A DNA stretch of 64,000 bases, taken from Intestinibaculum porci. Lineage in GTDB: Bacteria; Bacillota_I; Bacilli_A; Erysipelotrichales; Coprobacillaceae. The notes beneath the pieces were generated by a model. It was given only the letters and a program-made list of their open reading frames with translations. It was not told the DNA's origin and did no database searches. Made by a program: the position numbers and the translations under genes. Location of the stretch: the NCBI RefSeq assembly GCF_003925875.1, contig NZ_AP019309.1:1922001-1986000 (forward strand), read 5' to 3'. Of this stretch, positions 17,286 through 26,280 are shown one piece after another (positions within the stretch are counted from its first letter, which is position 1; the number at the start of each line of letters is the position of its first letter).

Positions 17286-19427
17286 TTAACTATGAAGACG
17301 TTTGAGAGCTTTATGTCGACTCATAAGCGTCTTCATGCCATGAGGCACACTAAAAGCGACATCGACATAGTTGCCCTTTACCGCCACAATGACGCCTTTG
17401 CCAAAAACATCATGCACCACTAAGTCTCCCACTTTCCAGTTTTCTTCCTTGTTATCACCAATCTGCTCATCGGCGCTTTCATGGACTTTGACATAGTGAT
17501 CCGTTTTAAAGGCGCTTGGCCGACCCGCATTTTCCACCAGTTTGGTGCCTAATTCCTGCACGAAACGGGAGGTCACTTTCGGTGACTGAGAGACATAGGA
17601 ATAACCCTGGGAATCCGTTAAATACAAACGTTTTTTAGCGCGCGTAAAGGCGACGTATGCTAAACGGCGTTCTTCTTCCAAGCCGCTTTCATGATTATCT
17701 TCCATCGCATGAATCGATGGGAAGATATTTTCTGATAAGCCTGCCACAAAAACATAACTGAACTCTAAGCCTTTAGCCATATGAATACTCATTAAAGAGA
17801 CATAATCTTCATCAGTTTCTTCATCCTGCGTCGTATAGAGAGCGATATCCTGAAGGTAGCTTTCAAAGTTAGCCGTATCCGGATGTTCCTGCATATACGT
17901 CGCAATAGAATTCTTTAATTCCATGATGTTATCAATACGGCTTTCTTCGTGATCTTTCGTTAACATCTCGATATAACCAACACTGCGTAATAAATCTTCA
18001 AAGATCTGCTCTGGCGCTTTATCACTTAAGCGAGCATTTTCCATACTATTGATTAAAGCTTTTAAACCTTTTTTAGCTTTTCCCGTTAAATTGATTTCAT
18101 CCATGTAGAAACATAATGCTTCATATTCATTTAAGCCATGACGCAGCGCGCAAGCCTGAATATTTTCTAAGGTTTTTGCTCCTACTCCACGCGTTGGCAC
18201 ATTGGCAATACGTTCAAAGGCCAAATCATCATTATCTACTAATAAACGGATATAACTTAAAGCATCTTTAATTTCCTTACGATTAAAGAACTTTAAACCG
18301 CCAAAAATCTTATAAGGGATGCCCTTTTGAATAAGCACCTGTTCAATTGGCCGCGACAGATAGTTCGCACGGTAGAGAATGGCAATGTCTTTAAAATTGA
18401 CACCATCTTCATTTTCTAAATTCATAATCGTATTAGCAATATACTCCGCTTCTGCCGCTTCGGAAACTGCTGAATAATGAACAACTTTATCACCGGCTTC
18501 ATGATCGGTAAATAAATCTTTTTCTAAACGATGTTTATTGCGGCGAATTAAATTATTAGAGACATCCAGGATCGTTTTCGTTGAACGATAGTTCTGATTT
18601 AAGAAAACGGTTTTGACGTTTTCATAATCCTGATCAAAGTTCAAAATATAATTGACATCACTGCCACGGAAGGAATAAATGGTCTGATCAGGATCGCCAA
18701 CGACGCAGACAATCGATGCTTTCCCAAAATATTTAATGAGGCGGTATTCAATTTCACCAACATCCTGGAACTCATCAACATGCACATACTGATAACGATG
18801 ACTCCATAATTCGACCACTTCAGTATGATCCTGGAATAAACATAAAGTATTAAGCAGTAAATCATCAAAGTCCATCATCGCATGTTCTTTGGTGTAATTC
18901 TCATATTCTAAATAAATCTTGGCCTTGACCTTTTCAGCTGGCAGAGAAGCCAAATTCGTTGCCTTTTCAGGCGTAATCAGATTCGTTTTACAGGCACTGA
19001 TATAGTGAATCATCGATTTGATCGTAATCCCCTTATCAGACACATTATTATTTTTAAAGAGCTTTTTCATCAGGGACTTCTGATCTTCTTCATCCATAAT
19101 AATAAAATTATGGGGATAGCCAAGCAGCGAGGCATGACGTCTTAAGACTCTTACACATAAGGAGTGAATGGTGCAAATAGTCGTCCCATACGCTTCTTCT
19201 CCTAAAATGTGTTCTACACGCTCTTTCATTTCATTAGCCGCTTTATTAGTAAAGGTAATGGCTAAGATATTTCTTGGCGCAATACCGACATTTTCAATCA
19301 GATAAGCAATACGATAAGTGACCACGCGGGTCTTGCCGCTGCCGGCTCCGGCAATGATGCGTAAATGCCCATCTAAATATGTGGCAGCTTCATACTGCTG
19401 CGGATTTAATAATTCTTTTAAGTTCAT
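17286..19427 (-). CDS. pcrA: ATP-dependent DNA helicase PcrA/UvrD, 713 aa
   Basis: Superfamily 1A helicase in repair and plasmid replication. Walker A AGAGSGKT near residue 26, motif Ia AITFTNKAANEM, Walker B VDEFQDV, motif III GDPDQTIYSFRGS, motif IV QNYRST, motif V SIHMAKGLEFSYVF, motif VI VAFTRAKKRLYL. The C-terminal end has the Tudor-like KVGDLVVHDVFGKGVIV segment that binds RNA polymerase in PcrA. RBS GCGGTGAT. First gene of the operon. Confidence 0.97.
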   Translation of the reverse strand: MNLKELLNPQQYEAATYLDGHLRIIAGAGSGKTRVVTYRIAYLIENVGIAPRNILAITFTNKAANEMKERVEHILGEEAYGTTICTIHSLCVRVLRRHASLLGYPHNFIIMDEEDQKSLMKKLFKNNNVSDKGITIKSMIHYISACKTNLITPEKATNLASLPAEKVKAKIYLEYENYTKEHAMMDFDDLLLNTLCLFQDHTEVVELWSHRYQYVHVDEFQDVGEIEYRLIKYFGKASIVCVVGDPDQTIYSFRGSDVNYILNFDQDYENVKTVFLNQNYRSTKTILDVSNNLIRRNKHRLEKDLFTDHEAGDKVVHYSAVSEAAEAEYIANTIMNLENEDGVNFKDIAILYRANYLSRPIEQVLIQKGIPYKIFGGLKFFNRKEIKDALSYIRLLVDNDDLAFERIANVPTRGVGAKTLENIQACALRHGLNEYEALCFYMDEINLTGKAKKGLKALINSMENARLSDKAPEQIFEDLLRSVGYIEMLTKDHEESRIDNIMELKNSIATYMQEHPDTANFESYLQDIALYTTQDEETDEDYVSLMSIHMAKGLEFSYVFVAGLSENIFPSIHAMEDNHESGLEEERRLAYVAFTRAKKRLYLTDSQGYSYVSQSPKVTSRFVQELGTKLVENAGRPSAFKTDHYVKVHESADEQIGDNKEENWKVGDLVVHDVFGKGVIVAVKGNYVDVAFSVPHGMKTLMSRHKALKRLHS

Positions 19428-19523
19428 TTATATCACCGCTTCTAATTATACCGATATTCTCTTGCACCTCAAGAATATTTACTTCTCTCCCTGATTCCTT
19501 ATAATAAAGATGGAGGTGATCCT

Positions 19524-20483
19524 ATGACAATCTGCTATGGAAAGCAAGTCCCTTTTTTAAACGATTATTTAAAAGTGCCTTGCATGAAAAGATTACAAGG
19601 CGTGGGAATGAACTGCGGCATGAATTATACCCAGTTTCCTATCTTTAAAAATATTTCCTTCTATTCGCGCTATGAACATTCCTTAGGCTGCGCCATCGCC
19701 ACCTATCATTTTACCCATGACAAACGACAGACGCTAGCCTCCTTATTTCATGATGTAGCGACGCCGGTTTTCGCCCATACCATTGATTTTATGACTGGTG
19801 ATTATCTCCACCAGGAAGCGACTGAGAAAAATACCACTACGCTCCTACAAAATGATGCTATCTTAATGGCATTACTGGAAAGAGATCATATTAAACTCTC
19901 ACAAATTGATAACTATCATATTTACCCTATATGTGATAATAAGACTCCTCGTTTAAGCATTGATCGCTTAGAGTATACCTTAGATAATGCCTATTACTAT
20001 GGTTTTGCATCACCAGGGACTCTGCAAGCGTGCTTTGATGATTTGTATGTTGGACATAACGAAGATGGTGAAAAAGAGTTAACCTTCGCTCATGAAGACA
20101 CTGCTTTAACCTTTGCCCTTCTCGCCTTACAATGTGGCCATGTGTACATGTCTGATAATGATCGTTACAGTATGGATCGTTTAGGTCGATTGACAAAAAA
20201 AGCCCTGGAAGAGGGCATCATCACGATGAAGGATCTCTATACGACAGAAGATCTGGTGATCGCGAAATTGAAGGACGCTTATCTTAAAGAGTGGCAGGAT
20301 TTTACGCATTTAGATCACTTAGACGATCATCCCACTAACGGACGAATGATCATCTCTAAGAAACGTTATATCATCCCGTTAGTGGATGGATCACGCTTAA
20401 ACCATCCGCGCTTTTTAGAAGCCTTGGAATCTTTCCAGAACTTTTCTTTTGATCACTTGCTGGCGGCTGAAGATGATCTTTAA
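19524..20483 (+). CDS. HD-domain phosphohydrolase, dGTPase-like, 319 aa
   Basis: HD superfamily metal-dependent phosphohydrolase. The metal-binding residues are in SRYEHSLG and LFHDVATPVFAH (about residues 52 and 75-84). It resembles the N-terminal half of dNTPase-type HD proteins, but the substrate cannot be told. RBS GGAGGTGAT. Transcribed away from pcrA; its 3' end meets the small membrane genes on the other strand. Confidence 0.75.
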   Translation: MTICYGKQVPFLNDYLKVPCMKRLQGVGMNCGMNYTQFPIFKNISFYSRYEHSLGCAIATYHFTHDKRQTLASLFHDVATPVFAHTIDFMTGDYLHQEATEKNTTTLLQNDAILMALLERDHIKLSQIDNYHIYPICDNKTPRLSIDRLEYTLDNAYYYGFASPGTLQACFDDLYVGHNEDGEKELTFAHEDTALTFALLALQCGHVYMSDNDRYSMDRLGRLTKKALEEGIITMKDLYTTEDLVIAKLKDAYLKEWQDFTHLDHLDDHPTNGRMIISKKRYIIPLVDGSRLNHPRFLEALESFQNFSFDHLLAAEDDL

Positions 20484-20674
20484 TGGGGCTTAATAAAGAC
20501 ACTGAGGATTAGCAAAATCAAAGCTGGCAATAAAAAGAGCTTTGATAAATGAAGCAGATGGGACTGAAAAGAGGTCGCTGCATAATGGTCATGATAAGCC
20601 TTAAAATAAACACCAACGCGAATACAGAAAGTCATGACTAAGATCACGACAATAAGCAAAATCAGTTTTCTCAT
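20480..20674 (-). CDS. Small membrane protein, 64 aa, two predicted segments
   Basis: MRKLILLIVVILVMTFCIRV and LFLLPALILLILSVFI are clear hydrophobic stretches joined by a His-rich loop. No family recognised. Start overlaps the stop of the preceding small gene by 4 nt (ATGA), which supports translation. Its end overlaps the HD gene end by 4 bp in convergent orientation. Confidence 0.6.
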   Translation of the reverse strand: MRKLILLIVVILVMTFCIRVGVYFKAYHDHYAATSFQSHLLHLSKLFLLPALILLILSVFIKPH

Positions 20675-20847
20675 CGGTGTTTCCTCACTTTCCTAGGAGT
20701 GCTCATTAACGAAAGAATAAAACCGCATAAAGATGCAATGATATTAAGATAAAGTAATTCCTGCATCCACAAATAGCCATAAAGGACGACAAGCAAATTA
20801 CCGATACCAGCTAATAAAAAGCCCCACTTCATAAAATGTAATTCCAT
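20671..20847 (-). CDS. Small membrane protein, 58 aa
   Basis: Two hydrophobic segments (FLLAGIGNLLVVLYGYLW and YLNIIASLCGFILSL) and a basic tail (STPRKVRKHR). The frame is open further upstream into pyrD, but the start at 20847 has GGTGAG at good spacing and begins a sensible protein. Coupled to the next small gene by a 4-nt overlap. Function unknown. Confidence 0.6.
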   Translation of the reverse strand: MELHFMKWGFLLAGIGNLLVVLYGYLWMQELLYLNIIASLCGFILSLMSTPRKVRKHR

Positions 20848-20911
20848 AATTCTCACCAATTCTACTTTAGCATAGCGATATGGCAATCCTGTGTCATTTT
20901 TGTATTCTATG

Positions 20912-20940
20912 AAAAAAAGAGGACGAATCCTCCTCTTTTT
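20912..20940 (-). terminator. Terminator of the pyrK-pyrD unit
   Basis: AAAAAGAGGA...TCCTCTTTTT stem with a T-run in both directions, at the pyrD stop. Confidence 0.85.
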
Positions 20941-21859
20941 AATCATAGCGATGTGATAAACCAATAATCTCCTTAATATCCGAAATACCATTCTGATCAA
21001 GATAAGTATTCATTTCTTCAATAATCCGTGGGCAGGCATAAGGATCTACTAAGTTAGCGCAGCCCACTTCGACAGCGCTCGCTCCAGCAATCATCATTTC
21101 AATAGCTTCTTCCCCAGTGGAAATACCGCCCATCCCGATGACCGGAATCTTAACAGCCTGAGAAACCTGATAAACCATCCGTAAAGCAATCGGTAAAATG
21201 GCGGGACCGCTATAGCCGCCCGTTTTGTTTTTAATAATCGGTGCTCCGGTATGAATATTAAAACGCATCCCCACTAATGTATTAATCATGGAAATACCAT
21301 CAGCCCCAGCTTCTTCTACCGCTTTCGCAATAGAAACGATATCAGTGACATTAGGTGAGAGTTTAACGTATACCGGTTTCGCGGATACTTTCTTAACTTC
21401 CCTGGTCACTTTAGCAGCCATTTCAGGATCTGTCCCAAACTGCATTCCGCCTTCTTTGACGTTTGGACAGGAAATATTTAATTCCAAAGCCCCAACAATA
21501 TCACTCTGTGATAAAATTTCTGCCGTTTCAATATATTCCTCTAATGAATGACCACCCATATTAGCTAAGACTTTATCATTGTATACCGCTTTTAATTTTG
21601 CAAATTCTTCTTTGACCACCGCTTCGACGCCAGGATTCTGTAAACCGATGGCATTAAGCATGCCGGCTGGTCCTTCCGCAATACGTGGCAAGGGATTGCC
21701 ATAGCGTTCGTAGCGGGTTGTTCCTTTCGTCGCAATCGAACCTAAACAGTTAATATCATAAAATTTAGTAAATTCATAGCCGAAACCAAAAGTACCGCTG
21801 GCTGGAATAACAGGATTTTTTAATTCTAAACCAGGTAATACGATTTTTAAATTAGCCAT
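20939..21859 (-). CDS. pyrD: Dihydroorotate dehydrogenase B, catalytic subunit, 306 aa
   Basis: FMN enzyme of pyrimidine synthesis, class 1B (NAD-linked through PyrK). Seen: NPVIPASGTFGFG at the start, the catalytic Cys loop LNISCPNVKEGG, KLSPNVTDI, NTLVGMRF and IGMGGISTGEEAIEMMIAGA. Start at 21859 (MANLKIV) is preferred over a TTG two codons upstream. Overlaps pyrK by 8 bp. Confidence 0.95.
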   Translation of the reverse strand: MANLKIVLPGLELKNPVIPASGTFGFGYEFTKFYDINCLGSIATKGTTRYERYGNPLPRIAEGPAGMLNAIGLQNPGVEAVVKEEFAKLKAVYNDKVLANMGGHSLEEYIETAEILSQSDIVGALELNISCPNVKEGGMQFGTDPEMAAKVTREVKKVSAKPVYVKLSPNVTDIVSIAKAVEEAGADGISMINTLVGMRFNIHTGAPIIKNKTGGYSGPAILPIALRMVYQVSQAVKIPVIGMGGISTGEEAIEMMIAGASAVEVGCANLVDPYACPRIIEEMNTYLDQNGISDIKEIIGLSHRYD

Positions 21860-22610
21860 TGACAATCACCTCTTCACTTGTAAAGACAGGGCCTTCGACG
21901 CAGACACGTTTGTAGCTGGCGCCTTTCACTTTCATCGAACAGCCCATGCATGCGCCAAAACCGCAGCCCATGCGCGCTTCATAAGATAAATAACCATGCT
22001 CTGGATAGGTCTTTGCTAGCGCATTTAACATTGGTAAAGGACCACAGGCATAATAATGATCAAAAGCAAGACCTTTGTCTTGAATCGCATCAATAACCGT
22101 TCCTTTCACCCCTAAGTCCCCTTTCATTGTCGCGATGTAAGTGGGACAAAGGGCTTCAAATTCTTCTTTATAGAAACAATCAGCAGCACTGTTGAAGCCT
22201 AAAACAGCGGTGACTTCCACGCCTTCACTTAAGAGTTTCTTTGTCAGGTTATACATTGGCGGTACCCCTAAGCCGCCGCCGATGACTAATGCTTTTTTCG
22301 TATCACGTTTGTCAAAGCCATTACCTAAACCAGTTAAGACATCAAGCTCGTCACCAGAGTGCATCTGTGATAACAGTTTAGTGCCCTGACCAACCACTTT
22401 ATAAATCATCTTAATAGAATGATCATCGTAATCACAAACGGACATTGGACGACGCAAATAAGGGGTTTGCCCCTTCGTTAATTTGATGTTGATGAACTGG
22501 CCTGGCTGCTTAATAAAAGAAGCCGCCTCCCCCTCAATAATGAGCTCATAAACATCATGAATAAGTTCTCGCTGTGCGCTAATGCGCATCATACCCTGAT
22601 AATTTTTCAT
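21852..22610 (-). CDS. pyrK: Dihydroorotate dehydrogenase B, electron-transfer subunit PyrK, 252 aa
   Basis: Passes electrons from PyrD to NAD+. FAD-binding barrel (RRPMSVCD), NAD-binding domain (VIGGGLGVPPMYNLTK), and C-terminal [2Fe-2S] motif CGFGACMGC with a later Cys in RVCVEGPVF. RBS GAGGAGG. Overlaps coaD by 4 nt and pyrD by 8 bp, so all belong to one transcript. Confidence 0.95.
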   Translation of the reverse strand: MKNYQGMMRISAQRELIHDVYELIIEGEAASFIKQPGQFINIKLTKGQTPYLRRPMSVCDYDDHSIKMIYKVVGQGTKLLSQMHSGDELDVLTGLGNGFDKRDTKKALVIGGGLGVPPMYNLTKKLLSEGVEVTAVLGFNSAADCFYKEEFEALCPTYIATMKGDLGVKGTVIDAIQDKGLAFDHYYACGPLPMLNALAKTYPEHGYLSYEARMGCGFGACMGCSMKVKGASYKRVCVEGPVFTSEEVIVNG

Positions 22611-23095
22611 AGCTCCTCCTCTAAATATTTCTTCTTTAACGCTTCATCAACGCATGCTGGTACTAAAGAAGAGACATCCCGATGATGGGAGGCGATTTCC
22701 TTGACCGCTGATGATGAAATAAACGTATAAGATAACTGAGTCATCAGAAAAACCATTTCAATATTATGATCGAGATACTGATTGGCATAAGCCATCATCG
22801 ATTCATAATGATAATCCTGGGTGGCGCGTAAACCGCGCACCATCGCGGTTGCACCAACCTTTTCGGCGTATTCCACCGCCAAGGCATCACTGTAATCAAC
22901 ATGGACACCTTGCAAATCTTTGACCGCTTCTTGAATGAGTGCTAGCCGCTCTGCCACGCTAAAGAGTGTCTTCTTATCGGGATTGACAAACATCACGACA
23001 TACACTTCATCAAAAAGCGTCAGTGACCGTTTGATAATATCTAGATGCCCATTAGTAATAGGATCAAAAGTTCCCGCGTAAATAGCTTTACGCAT
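22607..23095 (-). CDS. coaD: Pantetheine-phosphate adenylyltransferase, 162 aa
   Basis: Fourth step of coenzyme A synthesis. The nucleotidyltransferase motif AGTFDPITNGHLDII (T/HxGH) is at the start, RGLRATQDYHYE in the middle, and ISSSAVKEIA (ISSTxxR-like) near residue 128. Start at 23095 (MRKAIYAG, with AGGTGAAGAAC upstream) overlaps rsmD by 8 bp. Confidence 0.96.
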   Translation of the reverse strand: MRKAIYAGTFDPITNGHLDIIKRSLTLFDEVYVVMFVNPDKKTLFSVAERLALIQEAVKDLQGVHVDYSDALAVEYAEKVGATAMVRGLRATQDYHYESMMAYANQYLDHNIEMVFLMTQLSYTFISSSAVKEIASHHRDVSSLVPACVDEALKKKYLEEEL

Positions 23096-23648
23096 GTTCT
23101 TCACCTCGGTATTTCACAATTTGCATAACGGTTATCCCGAAATCTCGTTCTTTGATGCATTCAAATGGCAAAGCAAAGTTTAACCGTTCTTCTTTTAAAT
23201 CTTCTACAACAATCGTAGCGTTCGCCGCCAAGTTTCCCTGCTTAGCCAGCGTTTCAATAATATCCTGATTGATCTTTAAGCCATAAGGCGGATCTAATAA
23301 GACCAAATCAAATATTTGCCTTTCTTCTTTGAATTTTTCTAACGCCTTGCGATAGTCCATTTTTAAGACATGGGCATTTTCAATACCTAAAGAGGCAATA
23401 TTCTCTTTTACCACTGCAAAGGCTTTATAAGCCTTATCGACAGCATAGAGTTCATCCATCCCGCGAGAGATCGCCTCAATGCCTAGAGCGCCGCTGCCGG
23501 CGAAGAGATCGAGCACGACTCCGCCATCAAAATAAGGACCAATCATATTAAAAAGGTTTTCTTTATTTTTATCCGTGGTCGGACGTGTGGATTGTGATTT
23601 CACCGTTTTTAAAGGACGGCTTTTATACTGACCTGCTATGACGCGCAT
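23088..23648 (-). CDS. rsmD: 16S rRNA (guanine-966-N2)-methyltransferase RsmD, 186 aa
   Basis: MRVIAGQYKSRPL start, SAM motif LDLFAGSGALGIEAISRG, and catalytic LLDPPYG. Modifies G966 of 16S rRNA. Order ylbF-rsmD-coaD is as in Bacillus (ylbF-ylbG-ylbH-coaD, with ylbG missing here). Overlaps ylbF by 26 bp. Confidence 0.95.
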   Translation of the reverse strand: MRVIAGQYKSRPLKTVKSQSTRPTTDKNKENLFNMIGPYFDGGVVLDLFAGSGALGIEAISRGMDELYAVDKAYKAFAVVKENIASLGIENAHVLKMDYRKALEKFKEERQIFDLVLLDPPYGLKINQDIIETLAKQGNLAANATIVVEDLKEERLNFALPFECIKERDFGITVMQIVKYRGEEHA

Positions 23649-24003
23649 AAATTTTTCCTATCCTCCCAATGATCAGCTCTTCCGAAATCCCTCCAAAGGT
23701 GATTTGCGAGAGCTCTTCTAATTGTTTGTTTAAAGTATATAAAGCGTTTTGATAATCAATCATCGCCGGAAAGCTTTGTAAGACTTGCTTTTGCGCTTTG
23801 ATTTTTTCATTAATCTCATCTAATGAGATATAAGACTGATATTTGGAAAGATCCTCTTTCTCATCAAGTAAGCGCTGCATAGTATTAAGCTCTTTGGTAA
23901 GCTGAGGATCTTCGGTTACTTTTTGTTTGGCCGCGATAAAGTCTTGATAAGGCGCTTCCGCCTTAATCGCTTCAACGAGGTCATCGATGTAATCATAGAT
24001 CAT
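23623..24003 (-). CDS. ylbF: YlbF/YmcA family regulator, 126 aa
   Basis: All-helical protein of the Com_YlbF family (DDLVEAIKAEAPYQDFIAAKQKV; DPQLTKELNTMQ). In Bacillus, YlbF acts with YmcA and YaaT in RNase Y-dependent mRNA processing. Start overlaps the ftsW stop by 4 nt (ATGA). Family call rests on sequence pattern plus the conserved neighbourhood next to rsmD. Confidence 0.75.
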   Translation of the reverse strand: MIYDYIDDLVEAIKAEAPYQDFIAAKQKVTEDPQLTKELNTMQRLLDEKEDLSKYQSYISLDEINEKIKAQKQVLQSFPAMIDYQNALYTLNKQLEELSQITFGGISEELIIGRIGKIYARHSRSV

Positions 24004-25295
24004 TCACTAATCTCCTTTTCGGCTAAAGCCTGCATTTGTTTGCGGTTATATTTTCCAATAATATTTTGGGCAATGCCTAGAGCAGTTAACGCCGCCAGAG
24101 TCGAAGTCCCGCCAGCACTGACTAATAATAAAGGCACTCCCGTCATTGGAATCAGTCCGGAAACCCCGCCTAAGTTAACGAGTAAGTGGAAAAAGAAATA
24201 CGAAGCCACACCAATGAGAATCAGTTTCGAGCGACGATCTTCCATTTTCATCGCATAACTGAAAAGGCGATAAATGATCACACAGTATGGAATCAATAAC
24301 AGGACCATTCCTAATAATCCGAACTCTTCAGCGATAATAGCCGAAATATAGTCGTTTTGCGCTTCAGGAATATAACCATATTTCATAATCGAATTGCCAA
24401 AGCCGCGACCAATTAACCCGCCATTAGAATAACCAACCATCCCATTGACGATCTGATAGCTGGTCCCAAAGATATATTTATCATTCAAAGGATCTAACCA
24501 GGTAATAAAGCGGGCAATCTGATGCGGCTTCAATAAGCCTGCCCCACCCATTTTGGTTATAAAGTAAATGAAGATCAAGCCGCCAATAATAACCAAAATC
24601 GCAACTCTTTTTAAACGTTTGAAGCCACGCTCTGCCGTCGCAAAAAAAAGCGTCAAACAAATACCAAAAATAATGATTGCGGACCCTAAATCACCCTGGT
24701 AGAAACCACAAGTAAGAAAGGCGAGGATACCATAGCCAAATAAAGGTGCGACAACTTTGCCCACAATTCTCTCTGTGGCACGATCACGAACGGCTTTGCG
24801 TACTAAGGGATCCTTGGCTTGTGGTTTCGAGAGTGCCTCGTTCCGCTTGCGGATAATGCGGGGCAGCTCCGTTCCTAAAATCTGCGCATAAAGCAATATC
24901 AAGGCGATTTTCATAAATTCCGAAGGCTGAATTGTGAAAGGGCCTAATTTAATCCAGGCATGCGAACCGTTGATATTCCATAAACGACATATTCCCATCA
25001 AAATAAGTGCTATATAATAATAGTTTCTCATCCTGACATGACTGCGATTCACCTGAAATTTATGCTGGATCCAAAAATAGATAAAACCACCCGCCAGTAA
25101 AAAGACAAGCTGCTTCCCCATATTGATGATGGCATAATTATCCCCGCGGGTAATCGCCATCCCTACCGAGGCATCACCAATCATGACCATGCCAAAAGCG
25201 CACAAAAGGAAAGCGGAGATACTGATGCCCTTATCAGTGCCCTTGCGCCTGATCCATTTTTGAATATATCTGATGAGTGTCATAATTGTATCCAT
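24000..25295 (-). CDS. ftsW: FtsW/RodA/SpoVE family lipid II polymerase, 431 aa
   Basis: SEDS-family glycosyltransferase with about ten membrane segments. It carries the conserved GRGFGNSIMKYGYIPEAQNDYISAI loop and the EEFGLLGM motif typical of the family. Placed as FtsW (division) by its neighbourhood rather than by a decisive residue; a RodA role is possible. Start at 25295 overlaps the UPF0223 gene by 16 bp. Confidence 0.85.
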   Translation of the reverse strand: MDTIMTLIRYIQKWIRRKGTDKGISISAFLLCAFGMVMIGDASVGMAITRGDNYAIINMGKQLVFLLAGGFIYFWIQHKFQVNRSHVRMRNYYYIALILMGICRLWNINGSHAWIKLGPFTIQPSEFMKIALILLYAQILGTELPRIIRKRNEALSKPQAKDPLVRKAVRDRATERIVGKVVAPLFGYGILAFLTCGFYQGDLGSAIIIFGICLTLFFATAERGFKRLKRVAILVIIGGLIFIYFITKMGGAGLLKPHQIARFITWLDPLNDKYIFGTSYQIVNGMVGYSNGGLIGRGFGNSIMKYGYIPEAQNDYISAIIAEEFGLLGMVLLLIPYCVIIYRLFSYAMKMEDRRSKLILIGVASYFFFHLLVNLGGVSGLIPMTGVPLLLVSAGGTSTLAALTALGIAQNIIGKYNRKQMQALAEKEISE

Positions 25296-25540
25296 TCAAC
25301 TCCCTTTTGTGCTTCTTTAAACACTTTATAAATGGAGTATGAGGAAGCTTTTTCAAAAGCGCGATCCAGCTGTTTCTGCATCGCCTGCGAGTCGACAATC
25401 GCCGTAAAAGCGCGATACGCATTCATAAATTCATGACGGGCAATGCCGCCTTCATAGGCTTTTTCCACGGCATTATAAAGCGCAATTACGGTCGTGATTT
25501 CGTCGATTGACCACGAGGGATCTAATGGATAATCATACAT
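25280..25540 (-). CDS. UPF0223 family protein, 86 aa
   Basis: Small helical protein resembling B. subtilis YktA (YPLDPSWSIDEITTVIALYNAVEKAYE; FMNAYRAF; SSYSIYKVFKEAQ). Function unknown. Overlap with ftsW suggests co-translation. The 150 bp up to def (25541-25690) hold divergent promoter sequence only. Confidence 0.8.
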   Translation of the reverse strand: MYDYPLDPSWSIDEITTVIALYNAVEKAYEGGIARHEFMNAYRAFTAIVDSQAMQKQLDRAFEKASSYSIYKVFKEAQKGVEWIQL

Positions 25541-25690
25541 ACTTATTACCTCCCATTATGTATTCACATTATACATGAATTTCAGGCTTTTGAAAAACAT
25601 AAATCAAATGAATATCTCATTATATATTTTGGGCAATTATCTAGCACAAAAACTTAAGTTTTGTTATAATGGAGCACGAGGTGACATGTA

Positions 25691-26260
25691 ATGATTACAA
25701 TGAAAAACATCATTGATGATAAAAATCCAATGATTAGAGAAATTTCCCAAGAGGTGACCCTTCCATTAAGCGAAGAAGATCAACAGCTTGCTCATGATAT
25801 GATGGAGTATTTGATTGCCTCACAGGATGAAGAAAAAGCCGAAAAATATGATTTACGACCAGGCGTTGGCTTAGCCGCTGTCCAGGTTGGTGTATTAAAG
25901 AGAATGTGTGCCATTCTCGTTCCTTACTATGATAAAGACGGTCATGAAACCCGCGCAGACAAGTGGGTCTTAGTCAATCCAAAGATTGTGGCTTATACCC
26001 CTAAACCAGCTTATTTAGCAAATGGTGAAGGCTGTTTATCCGTGCCTGAGGATCAGCATGGCATTGTCCCAAGACACGCAAAAATTGTGGTTGAAGCTTT
26101 TGATGCCTTAACAAACGAACATGTAAAAATTACCGCCCGTGGCTATACGGCGATTTGTATTCAGCATGAAATGGATCATTTTGATGGTATTTTATACTAT
26201 GATCATTTCAATAAAGAGAATCCTAATGCGCCGATCCCTAATGCCATGGTCATCGAATAA
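25691..26260 (+). CDS. def: Peptide deformylase, 189 aa
   Basis: Removes the formyl group from new proteins. Motifs GVGLAAVQVG, EGCLSVPE (metal Cys) and HEMDH (two His and catalytic Glu) are all present. Length and insertions fit the type 2 enzymes of Gram-positives. RBS GAGGTGA. Confidence 0.97.
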   Translation: MITMKNIIDDKNPMIREISQEVTLPLSEEDQQLAHDMMEYLIASQDEEKAEKYDLRPGVGLAAVQVGVLKRMCAILVPYYDKDGHETRADKWVLVNPKIVAYTPKPAYLANGEGCLSVPEDQHGIVPRHAKIVVEAFDALTNEHVKITARGYTAICIQHEMDHFDGILYYDHFNKENPNAPIPNAMVIE

Positions 26261-26280
26261 GAGTCGCGAGACTCTTTTTT
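26261..26280 (+). terminator. Terminator of def
   Basis: GAGTC...GACTC hairpin and six T, beginning right after the def stop and ending one base before the next ATG. Confidence 0.85.
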